Below, in pieces: positions 38,685-53,600 of a DNA stretch of 64,000 nt. The notes under the pieces are model-generated. The model was not told where the DNA came from, did not search any database, and saw only the letters and a program-made list of their open reading frames with translations. The translations under genes were made by a program, and so were the position numbers. Numbering within the stretch: position 1 is the first letter of the stretch; every line of letters starts with the position of its first letter. Location of the stretch: assembly GCA_948099385.1 (NCBI GenBank), contig CANUEZ040000156.1:992001-1056000 (forward strand), given 5' to 3'. Source of the stretch: Fasciola hepatica (Eukaryota > Platyhelminthes > Trematoda > Plagiorchiida > Fasciolidae).

Positions 38685-41600
38685 CTTGCCTAAATTCCCA
38701 ACACGACACCAAGCGTTCACACTCAGTTTTACTCCAACTGATCACACATCGTACGCATGTGATTTGCGACAGCCATATGCGACATGTGCATCACGGAACC
38801 ACAGTGTACGGATGATGCGAGACACAGAAAAGCACCAGATGCACGGGAAAGCGCGCGCATGCAAGTACGGACGAAACATACTACTGACACGGGAGCATTC
38901 AGTAGATAACTATTTAGCTCGTCTCGCACACAATCATGCTCGTCGTGTGCAATCCTGCTGCAAAGGGAGGAGATGAATTGGATAACTTATTCTTCATTCG
39001 CATCCAGTTGAGTTTGGATTGCTCGGGGTTGCTGAATTGGTCTTTTGATCATTTGTGTGGGTTTGATTTAGTCAGAGTACAATGCTAGTCGGTCTTGTGT
39101 GCAACTGGTCTGGTCAACTAGGTTTTGCAGTTCGCATTTAAGATCGTACTTCTAGGGATCATTCCTACAGTACGTATCACCAGGACGTCAGTCAAACTGA
39201 CCCGTCCACCCAACCGCGATGACGATCCGCATGGCCTAGTCCCGAGCGTGATCCGGGTGTGTGGCTGTCCGTCGGCCTGACCTAGCGCGTGCTTGTTGCT
39301 GGCTTGCTCGAATCAGCGGCCGTGTGAGCGTCACGCGTGCATGGTCTGATTGAACGGACTCGGCCGCCTCCTCGGTTGATCGTCCGGCCCGATCGGGAAT
39401 GGGGTACGCAGTTATGCGTATCTCATACACCCGATTCGGCCTGGAGGAACTGGCCTGTGCTGAACGGCTATTTCATCAAATAACACAATTACACCAACTT
39501 ATTACAAACTAAAATCAACAACACACATCAAATACTATATGACCAAATCAAACTATTAACACGAACACGATCATGCACACTACACTGCCACTTGACGAGA
39601 AAGAACAAATCAATTGAGAATAGTTATAATAAACAAAATACCACATGTAAACCTCAATCAACACAATCAATCACATCGAGTACGCACGAGCAGATAATTA
39701 GGCTTGCCTAAATTCCCAACACGACACCAAGCGTTCACACTCAGTTTTACTCCAACTGATCACACATCGTACGCATGTGATTTGCGACAGCCATATGCGA
39801 CATGTGCATCACGGAACCACAGTGTACGGATGATGCGAGACACAGAAAAGCACCAGATGCACGGGAAAGCGCGCGCATGCAAGTACGGACGAAACATACT
39901 ACTGACACGGGAGCATTCAGTAGATAACTATTTAGCTCGTCTCGCACACAATCATGCTCGTCGTGTGCAATCCTGCTGCAAAGGGAGGAGATGAATTGGA
40001 TAACTTATTCTTCATTCGCATCCAGTTGAGTTTGGATTGCTCGGGGTTGTTGAATTGGTCTTTTGATCATTTGTGTGGGTTTGATTTAGTCAGAGTACAA
40101 TGCTAGTCGGTCTTGTGTGCAACTGGTCTGGTCAACTAGGTTTTGCAGTTCGCATTTAAGATCGTACTTCTAGGGATCATTCCTACAGTACGTATCACCA
40201 GGACGTCAGTCAAACTGACCCGTCCACCCGACCGCGATGACGATCCGCATGGCCTAGTCCCGAGCGTGATCCGGGTGTGTGGCTGTCCGTCGGCCTGACC
40301 TAGCGCGTGCTTGTTGCTGGCTTGCTCGAATCAGCGGCCGTGTGAGCGTCACGCGTGCATGGTCTGATTGAACGGACTCGGCCGCCTCCTCGGTTGATCG
40401 TCCGGCCCGATCGGGAATGGGGTACGCAGTTATGCGTATCTCATACACCCGATTCGGCCTGGAGGAACTGGCCTGTGCTGAGCGGCTATTTCATCAAATA
40501 ACACAATTACACCAACTTATTACAAACTAAAATCAACAACACACATCAAATACTATATGACCAAATCAAACTATTAACACGAACACGATCATGCACACTA
40601 CACTGCCACTTGACGAGAAAGAACAAATCAATTGAGAATAGTTATAATAAACAAAATACCACATGTAAACCTCAATCAACACAATCAATCACATCGAGTA
40701 CGCACGAGCAGATAATTAGGCTTGCCTAAATTCCCAACACGACACCAAGCGTTCACACTCAGTTTTACTCCAACTGATCACACATCGTACGCATGTGATT
40801 TGCGACAGCCATATGCGACATGTGCATCACGGAACCACAGTGTACGGATGATGCGAGACACAGAAAAGCACCAGATGCACGGGAAAGCGCGCGCATGCAA
40901 GTACGGACGAAACATACTACTGACACGGGAGCATTCAGTAGATAACTATTTAGCTCGTCTCGCACACAATCATGCTCGTCGTGTGCAATCCTGCTGCAAA
41001 GGGAGGAGATGAATTGGATAACTTATTCTTCATTCGCATCCAGTTGAGTTTGGATTGCTCGGGGTTGCTGAATTGGTCTTTTGATCATTTGTGTGGGTTT
41101 GATTTAGTCAGAGTACAATGCTAGTCGGTCTTGTGTGCAACTGGTCTGGTCAACTAGGTTTTGCAGTTCGCATTTAAGATCGTACTTCTAGGGATCATTC
41201 CTACAGTACGTATCACCAGGACGTCAGTCAAACTGACCCGTCCACCCAACCGCGATGACGATCCGCATGGCCTAGTCCCGAGCGTGATCCGGGTGTGTGG
41301 CTGTCCGTCGGCCTGACCTAGCGCGTGCTTGTTGCTGGCTTGCTCGAATCAGCGGCCGTGTGAGCGTCACGCGTGCATGGTCTGATTGAACGGACTCGGC
41401 CGCCTCCTCGGTTGATCGTCCGGCCCGATCGGGAATGGGGTACGCAGTTATGCGTATCTCATACACCCGATTCGGCCTGGAGGAACTGGCCTGTGCTGAG
41501 CGGCTATTTCATCAAATAACACAATTACACCAACTTATTACAAACTAAAATCAACAACACACATCAAATACTATATGACCAAATCAAACTATTAACACGA

Positions 41601-44600
41601 ACACGATCATGCACACTACACTGCCACTTGACGAGAAAGAACAAATCAATTGAGAATAGTTATAATAAACAAAATACCACATGTAAACCTCAATCAACAC
41701 AATCAATCACATCGAGTACGCACGAGCAGATAATTAGGCTTGCCTAAATTCCCAACACGACACCAAGCGTTCACACTCAGTTTTACTCCAACTGATCACA
41801 CATCGTACGCATGTGATTTGCGACAGCCATATGCGACATGTGCATCACGGAACCACAGTGTACGGATGATGCGAGACACAGAAAAGCACCAGATGCACGG
41901 GAAAGCGCGCGCATGCAAGTACGGACGAAACATACTACTGACACGGGAGCATTCAGTAGATAACTATTTAGCTCGTCTCGCACACAATCATGCTCGTCGT
42001 GTGCAATCCTGCTGCAAAGGGAGGAGATGAATTGGATAACTTATTCTTCATTCGCATCCAGTTGAGTTTGGATTGCTCGGGGTTGCTGAATTGGTCTTTT
42101 GATCATTTGTGTGGGTTTGATTTAGTCAGAGTACAATGCTAGTCGGTCTTGTGTGCAACTGGTCTGGTCAACTAGGTTTTGCAGTTCGCATTTAAGATCG
42201 TACTTCTAGGGATCATTCCTACAGTACGTATCACCAGGACGTCAGTCAAACTGACCCGTCCACCCGACCGCGATGACGATCCGCATGGCCTAGTCCCGAG
42301 CGTGATCCGGGTGTGTGGCTGTCCGTCGGCCTGACCTAGCGCGTGCTTGTTGCTGGCTTGCTCGAATCAGCGGCCGTGTGAGCGTCACGCGTGCATGGTC
42401 TGATTGAACGGACTCGGCCGCCTCCTCGGTTGATCGTCCGGCCCGATCGGGAATGGGGTACGCAGTTATGCGTATCTCATACACCCGATTCGGCCTGGAG
42501 GAACTGGCCTGTGCTGAGCGGCTATTTCATCAAATAACACAATTACACCAACTTATTACAAACTAAAATCAACAACACACATCAAATACTATATGACCAA
42601 ATCAAACTATTAACACGAACACGATCATGCACACTACACTGCCACTTGACGAGAAAGAACAAATCAATTGAGAATAGTTATAATAAACAAAATACCACAT
42701 GTAAACCTCAATCAACACAATCAATCACATCGAGTACGCACGAGCAGATAATTAGGCTTGCCTAAATTCCCAACACGACACCAAGCGTTCACACTCAGTT
42801 TTACTCCAACTGATCACACATCGTACGCATGTGATTTGCGACAGCCATATGCGACATGTGCATCACGGAACCACAGTGTACGGATGATGCGAGACACAGA
42901 AAAGCACCAGATGCACGGGAAAGCGCGCGCATGCAAGTACGGACGAAACATACTACTGACACGGGAGCATTCAGTAGATAACTATTTAGCTCGTCTCGCA
43001 CACAATCATGCTCGTCGTGTGCAATCCTGCTGCAAAGGGAGGAGATGAATTGGATAACTTATTCTTCATTCGCATCCAGTTGAGTTTGGATTGCTCGGGG
43101 TTGCTGAATTGGTCTTTTGATCATTTGTGTGGGTTTGATTTAGTCAGAGTACAATGCTAGTCGGTCTTGTGTGCAACTGGTCTGGTCAACTAGGTTTTGC
43201 AGTTCGCATTTAAGATCGTACTTCTAGGGATCATTCCTACAGTACGTATCACCAGGACGTCAGTCAAACTGACCCGTCCACCCAACCGCGATGACGATCC
43301 GCATGGCCTAGTCCCGAGCGTGATCCGGGTGTGTGGCTGTCCGTCGGCCTGACCTAGCGCGTGCTTGTTGCTGGCTTGCTCGAATCAGCGGCCGTGTGAG
43401 CGTCACGCGTGCATGGTCTGATTGAACGGACTCGGCCGCCTCCTCGGTTGATCGTCCGGCCCGATCGGGAATGGGGTACGCAGTTATGCGTATCTCATAC
43501 ACCCGATTCGGCCTGGAGGAACTGGCCTGTGCTGAGCGGCTATTTCATCAAATAACACAATTACACCAACTTATTACAAACTAAAATCAACAACACACAT
43601 CAAATACTATATGACCAAATCAAACTATTAACACGAACACGATCATGCACACTACACTGCCACTTGACGAGAAAGAACAAATCAATTGAGAATAGTTATA
43701 ATAAACAAAATACCACATGTAAACCTCAATCAACACAATCAATCACATCGAGTACGCACGAGCAGATAATTAGGCTTGCCTAAATTCCCAACACGACACC
43801 AAGCGTTCACACTCAGTTTTACTCCAACTGATCACACATCGTACGCATGTGATTTGCGACAGCCATATGCGACATGTGCATCACGGAACCACAGTGTACG
43901 GATGATGCGAGACACAGAAAAGCACCAGATGCACGGGAAAGCGCGCGCATGCAAGTACGGACGAAACATACTACTGACACGGGAGCATTCAGTAGATAAC
44001 TATTTAGCTCGTCTCGCACACAATCATGCTCGTCGTGTGCAATCCTGCTGCAAAGGGAGGAGATGAATTGGATAACTTATTCTTCATTCGCATCCAGTTG
44101 AGTTTGGATTGCTCGGGGTTGCTGAATTGGTCTTTTGATCATTTGTGTGGGTTTGATTTAGTCAGAGTACAATGCTAGTCGGTCTTGTGTGCAACTGGTC
44201 TGGTCAACTAGGTTTTGCAGTTCGCATTTAAGATCGTACTTCTAGGGATCATTCCTACAGTACGTATCACCAGGACGTCAGTCAAACTGACCCGTCCACC
44301 CAACCGCGATGACGATCCGCATGGCCTAGTCCCGAGCGTGATCCGGGTGTGTGGCTGTCCGTCGGCCTGACCTAGCGCGTGCTTGTTGCTGGCTTGCTCG
44401 AATCAGCGGCCGTGTGAGCGTCACGCGTGCATGGTCTGATTGAACGGACTCGGCCGCCTCCTCGGTTGATCGTCCGGCCCGATCGGGAATGGGGTACGCA
44501 GTTATGCGTATCTCATACACCCGATTCGGCCTGGAGGAACTGGCCTGTGCTGAGCGGCTATTTCATCAAATAACACAATTACACCAACTTATTACAAACT

Positions 44601-47600
44601 AAAATCAACAACACACATCAAATACTATATGACCAAATCAAACTATTAACACGAACACGATCATGCACACTACACTGCCACTTGACGAGAAAGAACAAAT
44701 CAATTGAGAATAGTTATAATAAACAAAATACCACATGTAAACCTCAATCAACACAATCAATCACATCGAGTACGCACGAGCAGATAATTAGGCTTGCCTA
44801 AATTCCCAACACGACACCAAGCGTTCACACTCAGTTTTACTCCAACTGATCACACATCGTACGCATGTGATTTGCGACAGCCATATGCGACATGTGCATC
44901 ACGGAACCACAGTGTACGGATGATGCGAGACACAGAAAAGCACCAGATGCACGGGAAAGCGCGCGCATGCAAGTACGGACGAAACATACTACTGACACGG
45001 GAGCATTCAGTAGATAACTATTTAGCTCGTCTCGCACACAATCATGCTCGTCGTGTGCAATCCTGCTGCAAAGGGAGGAGATGAATTGGATAACTTATTC
45101 TTCATTCGCATCCAGTTGAGTTTGGATTGCTCGGGGTTGCTGAATTGGTCTTTTGATCATTTGTGTGGGTTTGATTTAGTCAGAGTACAATGCTAGTCGG
45201 TCTTGTGTGCAACTGGTCTGGTCAACTAGGTTTTGCAGTTCGCATTTAAGATCGTACTTCTAGGGATCATTCCTACAGTACGTATCACCAGGACGTCAGT
45301 CAAACTGACCCGTCCACCCAACCGCGATGACGATCCGCATGGCCTAGTCCCGAGCGTGATCCGGGTGTGTGGCTGTCCGTCGGCCTGACCTAGCGCGTGC
45401 TTGTTGCTGGCTTGCTCGAATCAGCGGCCGTGTGAGCGTCACGCGTGCATGGTCTGATTGAACGGACTCGGCCGCCTCCTCGGTTGATCGTCCGGCCCGA
45501 TCGGGAATGGGGTACGCAGTTATGCGTATCTCATACACCCGATTCGGCCTGGAGGAACTGGCCTGTGCTGAGCGGCTATTTCATCAAATAACACAATTAC
45601 ACCAACTTATTACAAACTAAAATCAACAACACACATCAAATACTATATGACCAAATCAAACTATTAACACGAACACGATCATGCACACTACACTGCCACT
45701 TGACGAGAAAGAACAAATCAATTGAGAATAGTTATAATAAACAAAATACCACATGTAAACCTCAATCAACACAATCAATCACATCGAGTACGCACGAGCA
45801 GATAATTAGGCTTGCCTAAATTCCCAACACGACACCAAGCGTTCACACTCAGTTTTACTCCAACTGATCACACATCGTACGCATGTGATTTGCGACAGCC
45901 ATATGCGACATGTGCATCACGGAACCACAGTGTACGGATGATGCGAGACACAGAAAAGCACCAGATGCACGGGAAAGCGCGCGCATGCAAGTACGGACGA
46001 AACATACTACTGACACGGGAGCATTCAGTAGATAACTATTTAGCTCGTCTCGCACACAATCATGCTCGTCGTGTGCAATCCTGCTGCAAAGGGAGGAGAT
46101 GAATTGGATAACTTATTCTTCATTCGCATCCAGTTGAGTTTGGATTGCTCGGGGTTGCTGAATTGGTCTTTTGATCATTTGTGTGGGTTTGATTTAGTCA
46201 GAGTACAATGCTAGTCGGTCTTGTGTGCAACTGGTCTGGTCAACTAGGTTTTGCAGTTCGCATTTAAGATCGTACTTCTAGGGATCATTCCTACAGTACG
46301 TATCACCAGGACGTCAGTCAAACTGACCCGTCCACCCAACCGCGATGACGATCCGCATGGCCTAGTCCCGAGCGTGATCCGGGTGTGTGGCTGTCCGTCG
46401 GCCTGACCTAGCGCGTGCTTGTTGCTGGCTTGCTCGAATCAGCGGCCGTGTGAGCGTCACGCGTGCATGGTCTGATTGAACGGACTCGGCCGCCTCCTCG
46501 GTTGATCGTCCGGCCCGATCGGGAATGGGGTACGCAGTTATGCGTATCTCATACACCCGATTCGGCCTGGAGGAACTGGCCTGTGCTGAGCGGCTATTTC
46601 ATCAAATAACACAATTACACCAACTTATTACAAACTAAAATCAACAACACACATCAAATACTATATGACCAAATCAAACTATTAACACGAACACGATCAT
46701 GCACACTACACTGCCACTTGACGAGAAAGAACAAATCAATTGAGAATAGTTATAATAAACAAAATACCACATGTAAACCTCAATCAACACAATCAATCAC
46801 ATCGAGTACGCACGAGCAGATAATTAGGCTTGCCTAAATTCCCAACACGACACCAAGCGTTCACACTCAGTTTTACTCCAACTGATCACACATCGTACGC
46901 ATGTGATTTGCGACAGCCATATGCGACATGTGCATCACGGAACCACAGTGTACGGATGATGCGAGACACAGAAAAGCACCAGATGCACGGGAAAGCGCGC
47001 GCATGCAAGTACGGACGAAACATACTACTGACACGGGAGCATTCAGTAGATAACTATTTAGCTCGTCTCGCACACAATCATGCTCGTCGTGTGCAATCCT
47101 GCTGCAAAGGGAGGAGATGAATTGGATAACTTATTCTTCATTCGCATCCAGTTGAGTTTGGATTGCTCGGGGTTGCTGAATTGGTCTTTTGATCATTTGT
47201 GTGGGTTTGATTTAGTCAGAGTACAATGCTAGTCGGTCTTGTGTGCAACTGGTCTGGTCAACTAGGTTTTGCAGTTCGCATTTAAGATCGTACTTCTAGG
47301 GATCATTCCTACAGTACGTATCACCAGGACGTCAGTCAAACTGACCCGTCCACCCAACCGCGATGACGATCCGCATGGCCTAGTCCCGAGCGTGATCCGG
47401 GTGTGTGGCTGTCCGTCGGCCTGACCTAGCGCGTGCTTGTTGCTGGCTTGCTCGAATCAGCGGCCGTGTGAGCGTCACGCGTGCATGGTCTGATTGAACG
47501 GACTCGGCCGCCTCCTCGGTTGATCGTCCGGCCCGATCGGGAATGGGGTACGCAGTTATGCGTATCTCATACACCCGATTCGGCCTGGAGGAACTGGCCT

Positions 47601-50600
47601 GTGCTGAGCGGCTATTTCATCAAATAACACAATTACACCAACTTATTACAAACTAAAATCAACAACACACATCAAATACTATATGACCAAATCAAACTAT
47701 TAACACGAACACGATCATGCACACTACACTGCCACTTGACGAGAAAGAACAAATCAATTGAGAATAGTTATAATAAACAAAATACCACATGTAAACCTCA
47801 ATCAACACAATCAATCACATCGAGTACGCACGAGCAGATAATTAGGCTTGCCTAAATTCCCAACACGACACCAAGCGTTCACACTCAGTTTTACTCCAAC
47901 TGATCACACATCGTACGCATGTGATTTGCGACAGCCATATGCGACATGTGCATCACGGAACCACAGTGTACGGATGATGCGAGACACAGAAAAGCACCAG
48001 ATGCACGGGAAAGCGCGCGCATGCAAGTACGGACGAAACATACTACTGACACGGGAGCATTCAGTAGATAACTATTTAGCTCGTCTCGCACACAATCATG
48101 CTCGTCGTGTGCAATCCTGCTGCAAAGGGAGGAGATGAATTGGATAACTTATTCTTCATTCGCATCCAGTTGAGTTTGGATTGCTCGGGGTTGCTGAATT
48201 GGTCTTTTGATCATTTGTGTGGGTTTGATTTAGTCAGAGTACAATGCTAGTCGGTCTTGTGTGCAACTGGTCTGGTCAACTAGGTTTTGCAGTTCGCATT
48301 TAAGATCGTACTTCTAGGGATCATTCCTACAGTACGTATCACCAGGACGTCAGTCAAACTGACCCGTCCACCCAACCGCGATGACGATCCGCATGGCCTA
48401 GTCCCGAGCGTGATCCGGGTGTGTGGCTGTCCGTCGGCCTGACCTAGCGCGTGCTTGTTGCTGGCTTGCTCGAATCAGCGGCCGTGTGAGCGTCACGCGT
48501 GCATGGTCTGATTGAACGGACTCGGCCGCCTCCTCGGTTGATCGTCCGGCCCGATCGGGAATGGGGTACGCAGTTATGCGTATCTCATACACCCGATTCG
48601 GCCTGGAGGAACTGGCCTGTGCTGAGCGGCTATTTCATCAAATAACACAATTACACCAACTTATTACAAACTAAAATCAACAACACACATCAAATACTAT
48701 ATGACCAAATCAAACTATTAACACGAACACGATCATGCACACTACACTGCCACTTGACGAGAAAGAACAAATCAATTGAGAATAGTTATAATAAACAAAA
48801 TACCACATGTAAACCTCAATCAACACAATCAATCACATCGAGTACGCACGAGCAGATAATTAGGCTTGCCTAAATTCCCAACACGACACCAAGCGTTCAC
48901 ACTCAGTTTTACTCCAACTGATCACACATCGTACGCATGTGATTTGCGACAGCCATATGCGACATGTGCATCACGGAACCACAGTGTACGGATGATGCGA
49001 GACACAGAAAAGCACCAGATGCACGGGAAAGCGCGCGCATGCAAGTACGGACGAAACATACTACTGACACGGGAGCATTCAGTAGATAACTATTTAGCTC
49101 GTCTCGCACACAATCATGCTCGTCGTGTGCAATCCTGCTGCAAAGGGAGGAGATGAATTGGATAACTTATTCTTCATTCGCATCCAGTTGAGTTTGGATT
49201 GCTCGGGGTTGCTGAATTGGTCTTTTGATCATTTGTGTGGGTTTGATTTAGTCAGAGTACAATGCTAGTCGGTCTTGTGTGCAACTGGTCTGGTCAACTA
49301 GGTTTTGCAGTTCGCATTTAAGATCGTACTTCTAGGGATCATTCCTACAGTACGTATCACCAGGACGTCAGTCGAACTGACCCGTCCACCCAACCGCGAT
49401 GACGATCCGCATGGCCTAGTCCCGAGCGTGATCCGGGTGTGTGGCTGTCCGTCGGCCTGACCTAGCGCGTGCTTGTTGCTGGCTTGCTCGAATCAGCGGC
49501 CGTGTGAGCGTCACGCGTGCATGGTCTGATTGAACGGACTCGGCCGCCTCCTCGGTTGATCGTCCGGCCCGATCGGGAATGGGGTACGCAGTTATGCGTA
49601 TCTCATACACCCGATTCGGCCTGGAGGAACTGGCCTGTGCTGAGCGGCTATTTCATCAAATAACACAATTACACCAACTTATTACAAACTAAAATCAACA
49701 ACACACATCAAATACTATATGACCAAATCAAACTATTAACACGAACACGATCATGCACACTACACTGCCACTTGACGAGAAAGAACAAATCAATTGAGAA
49801 TAGTTATAATAAACAAAATACCACATGTAAACCTCAATCAACACAATCAATCACATCGAGTACGCACGAGCAGATAATTAGGCTTGCCTAAATTCCCAAC
49901 ACGACACCAAGCGTTCACACTCAGTTTTACTCCAACTGATCACACATCGTACGCATGTGATTTGCGACAGCCATATGCGACATGTGCATCACGGAACCAC
50001 AGTGTACGGATGATGCGAGACACAGAAAAGCACCAGATGCACGGGAAAGCGCGCGCATGCAAGTACGGACGAAACATACTACTGACACGGGAGCATTCAG
50101 TAGATAACTATTTAGCTCGTCTCGCACACAATCATGCTCGTCGTGTGCAATCCTGCTGCAAAGGGAGGAGATGAATTGGATAACTTATTCTTCATTCGCA
50201 TCCAGTTGAGTTTGGATTGCTCGGGGTTGTTGAATTGGTCTTTTGATCATTTGTGTGGGTTTGATTTAGTCAGAGTACAATGCTAGTCGGTCTTGTGTGC
50301 AACTGGTCTGGTCAACTAGGTTTTGCAGTTCGCATTTAAGATCGTACTTCTAGGGATCATTCCTACAGTACGTATCACCAGGACGTCAGTCAAACTGACC
50401 CGTCCACCCAACCGCGATGACGATCCGCATGGCCTAGTCCCGAGCGTGATCCGGGTGTGTGGCTGTCCGTCGGCCTGACCTAGCGCGTGCTTGTTGCTGG
50501 CTTGCTCGAATCAGCGGCCGTGTGAGCGTCACGCGTGCATGGTCTGATTGAACGGACTCGGCCGCCTCCTCGGTTGATCGTCCGGCCCGATCGGGAATGG

Positions 50601-53600
50601 GGTACGCAGTTATGCGTATCTCATACACCCGATTCGGCCTGGAGGAACTGGCCTGTGCTGAGCGGCTATTTCATCAAATAACACAATTACACCAACTTAT
50701 TACAAACTAAAATCAACAACACACATCAAATACTATATGACCAAATCAAACTATTAACACGAACACGATCATGCACACTACACTGCCACTTGACGAGAAA
50801 GAACAAATCAATTGAGAATAGTTATAATAAACAAAATACCACATGTAAACCTCAATCAACACAATCAATCACATCGAGTACGCACGAGCAGATAATTAGG
50901 CTTGCCTAAATTCCCAACACGACACCAAGCGTTCACACTCAGTTTTACTCCAACTGATCACACATCGTACGCATGTGATTTGCGACAGCCATATGCGACA
51001 TGTGCATCACGGAACCACAGTGTACGGATGATGCGAGACACAGAAAAGCACCAGATGCACGGGAAAGCGCGCGCATGCAAGTACGGACGAAACATACTAC
51101 TGACACGGGAGCATTCAGTAGATAACTATTTAGCTCGTCTCGCACACAATCATGCTCGTCGTGTGCAATCCTGCTGCAAAGGGAGGAGATGAATTGGATA
51201 ACTTATTCTTCATTCGCATCCAGTTGAGTTTGGATTGCTCGGGGTTGCTGAATTGGTCTTTTGATCATTTGTGTGGGTTTGATTTAGTCAGAGTACAATG
51301 CTAGTCGGTCTTGTGTGCAACTGGTCTGGTCAACTAGGTTTTGCAGTTCGCATTTAAGATCGTACTTCTAGGGATCATTCCTACAGTACGTATCACCAGG
51401 ACGTCAGTCAAACTGACCCGTCCACCCAACCGCGATGACGATCCGCATGGCCTAGTCCCGAGCGTGATCCGGGTGTGTGGCTGTCCGTCGGCCTGACCTA
51501 GCGCGTGCTTGTTGCTGGCTTGCTCGAATCAGCGGCCGTGTGAGCGTCACGCGTGCATGGTCTGATTGAACGGACTCGGCCGCCTCCTCGGTTGATCGTC
51601 CGGCCCGATCGGGAATGGGGTACGCAGTTATGCGTATCTCATACACCCGATTCGGCCTGGAGGAACTGGCCTGTGCTGAGCGGCTATTTCATCAAATAAC
51701 ACAATTACACCAACTTATTACAAACTAAAATCAACAACACACATCAAATACTATATGACCAAATCAAACTATTAACACGAACACGATCATGCACACTACA
51801 CTGCCACTTGACGAGAAAGAACAAATCAATTGAGAATAGTTATAATAAACAAAATACCACATGTAAACCTCAATCAACACAATCAATCACATCGAGTACG
51901 CACGAGCAGATAATTAGGCTTGCCTAAATTCCCAACACGACACCAAGCGTTCACACTCAGTTTTACTCCAACTGATCACACATCGTACGCATGTGATTTG
52001 CGACAGCCATATGCGACATGTGCATCACGGAACCACAGTGTACGGATGATGCGAGACACAGAAAAGCACCAGATGCACGGGAAAGCGCGCGCATGCAAGT
52101 ACGGACGAAACATACTACTGACACGGGAGCATTCAGTAGATAACTATTTAGCTCGTCTCGCACACAATCATGCTCGTCGTGTGCAATCCTGCTGCAAAGG
52201 GAGGAGATGAATTGGATAACTTATTCTTCATTCGCATCCAGTTGAGTTTGGATTGCTCGGGGTTGCTGAATTGGTCTTTTGATCATTTGTGTGGGTTTGA
52301 TTTAGTCAGAGTACAATGCTAGTCGGTCTTGTGTGCAACTGGTCTGGTCAACTAGGTTTTGCAGTTCGCATTTAAGATCGTACTTCTAGGGATCATTCCT
52401 ACAGTACGTATCACCAGGACGTCAGTCAAACTGACCCGTCCACCCAACCGCGATGACGATCCGCATGGCCTAGTCCCGAGCGTGATCCGGGTGTGTGGCT
52501 GTCCGTCGGCCTGACCTAGCGCGTGCTTGTTGCTGGCTTGCTCGAATCAGCGGCCGTGTGAGCGTCACGCGTGCATGGTCTGATTGAACGGACTCGGCCG
52601 CCTCCTCGGTTGATCGTCCGGCCCGATCGGGAATGGGGTACGCAGTTATGCGTATCTCATACACCCGATTCGGCCTGGAGGAACTGGCCTGTGCTGAGCG
52701 GCTATTTCATCAAATAACACAATTACACCAACTTATTACAAACTAAAATCAACAACACACATCAAATACTATATGACCAAATCAAACTATTAACACGAAC
52801 ACGATCATGCACACTACACTGCCACTTGACGAGAAAGAACAAATCAATTGAGAATAGTTATAATAAACAAAATACCACATGTAAACCTCAATCAACACAA
52901 TCAATCACATCGAGTACGCACGAGCAGATAATTAGGCTTGCCTAAATTCCCAACACGACACCAAGCGTTCACACTCAGTTTTACTCCAACTGATCACACA
53001 TCGTACGCATGTGATTTGCGACAGCCATATGCGACATGTGCATCACGGAACCACAGTGTACGGATGATGCGAGACACAGAAAAGCACCAGATGCACGGGA
53101 AAGCGCGCGCATGCAAGTACGGACGAAACATACTACTGACACGGGAGCATTCAGTAGATAACTATTTAGCTCGTCTCGCACACAATCATGCTCGTCGTGT
53201 GCAATCCTGCTGCAAAGGGAGGAGATGAATTGGATAACTTATTCTTCATTCGCATCCAGTTGAGTTTGGATTGCTCGGGGTTGCTGAATTGGTCTTTTGA
53301 TCATTTGTGTGGGTTTGATTTAGTCAGAGTACAATGCTAGTCGGTCTTGTGTGCAACTGGTCTGGTCAACTAGGTTTTGCAGTTCGCATTTAAGATCGTA
53401 CTTCTAGGGATCATTCCTACAGTACGTATCACCAGGACGTCAGTCAAACTGACCCGTCCACCCAACCGCGATGACGATCCGCATGGCCTAGTCCCGAGCG
53501 TGATCCGGGTGTGTGGCTGTCCGTCGGCCTGACCTAGCGCGTGCTTGTTGCTGGCTTGCTCGAATCAGCGGCCGTGTGAGCGTCACGCGTGCATGGTCTG

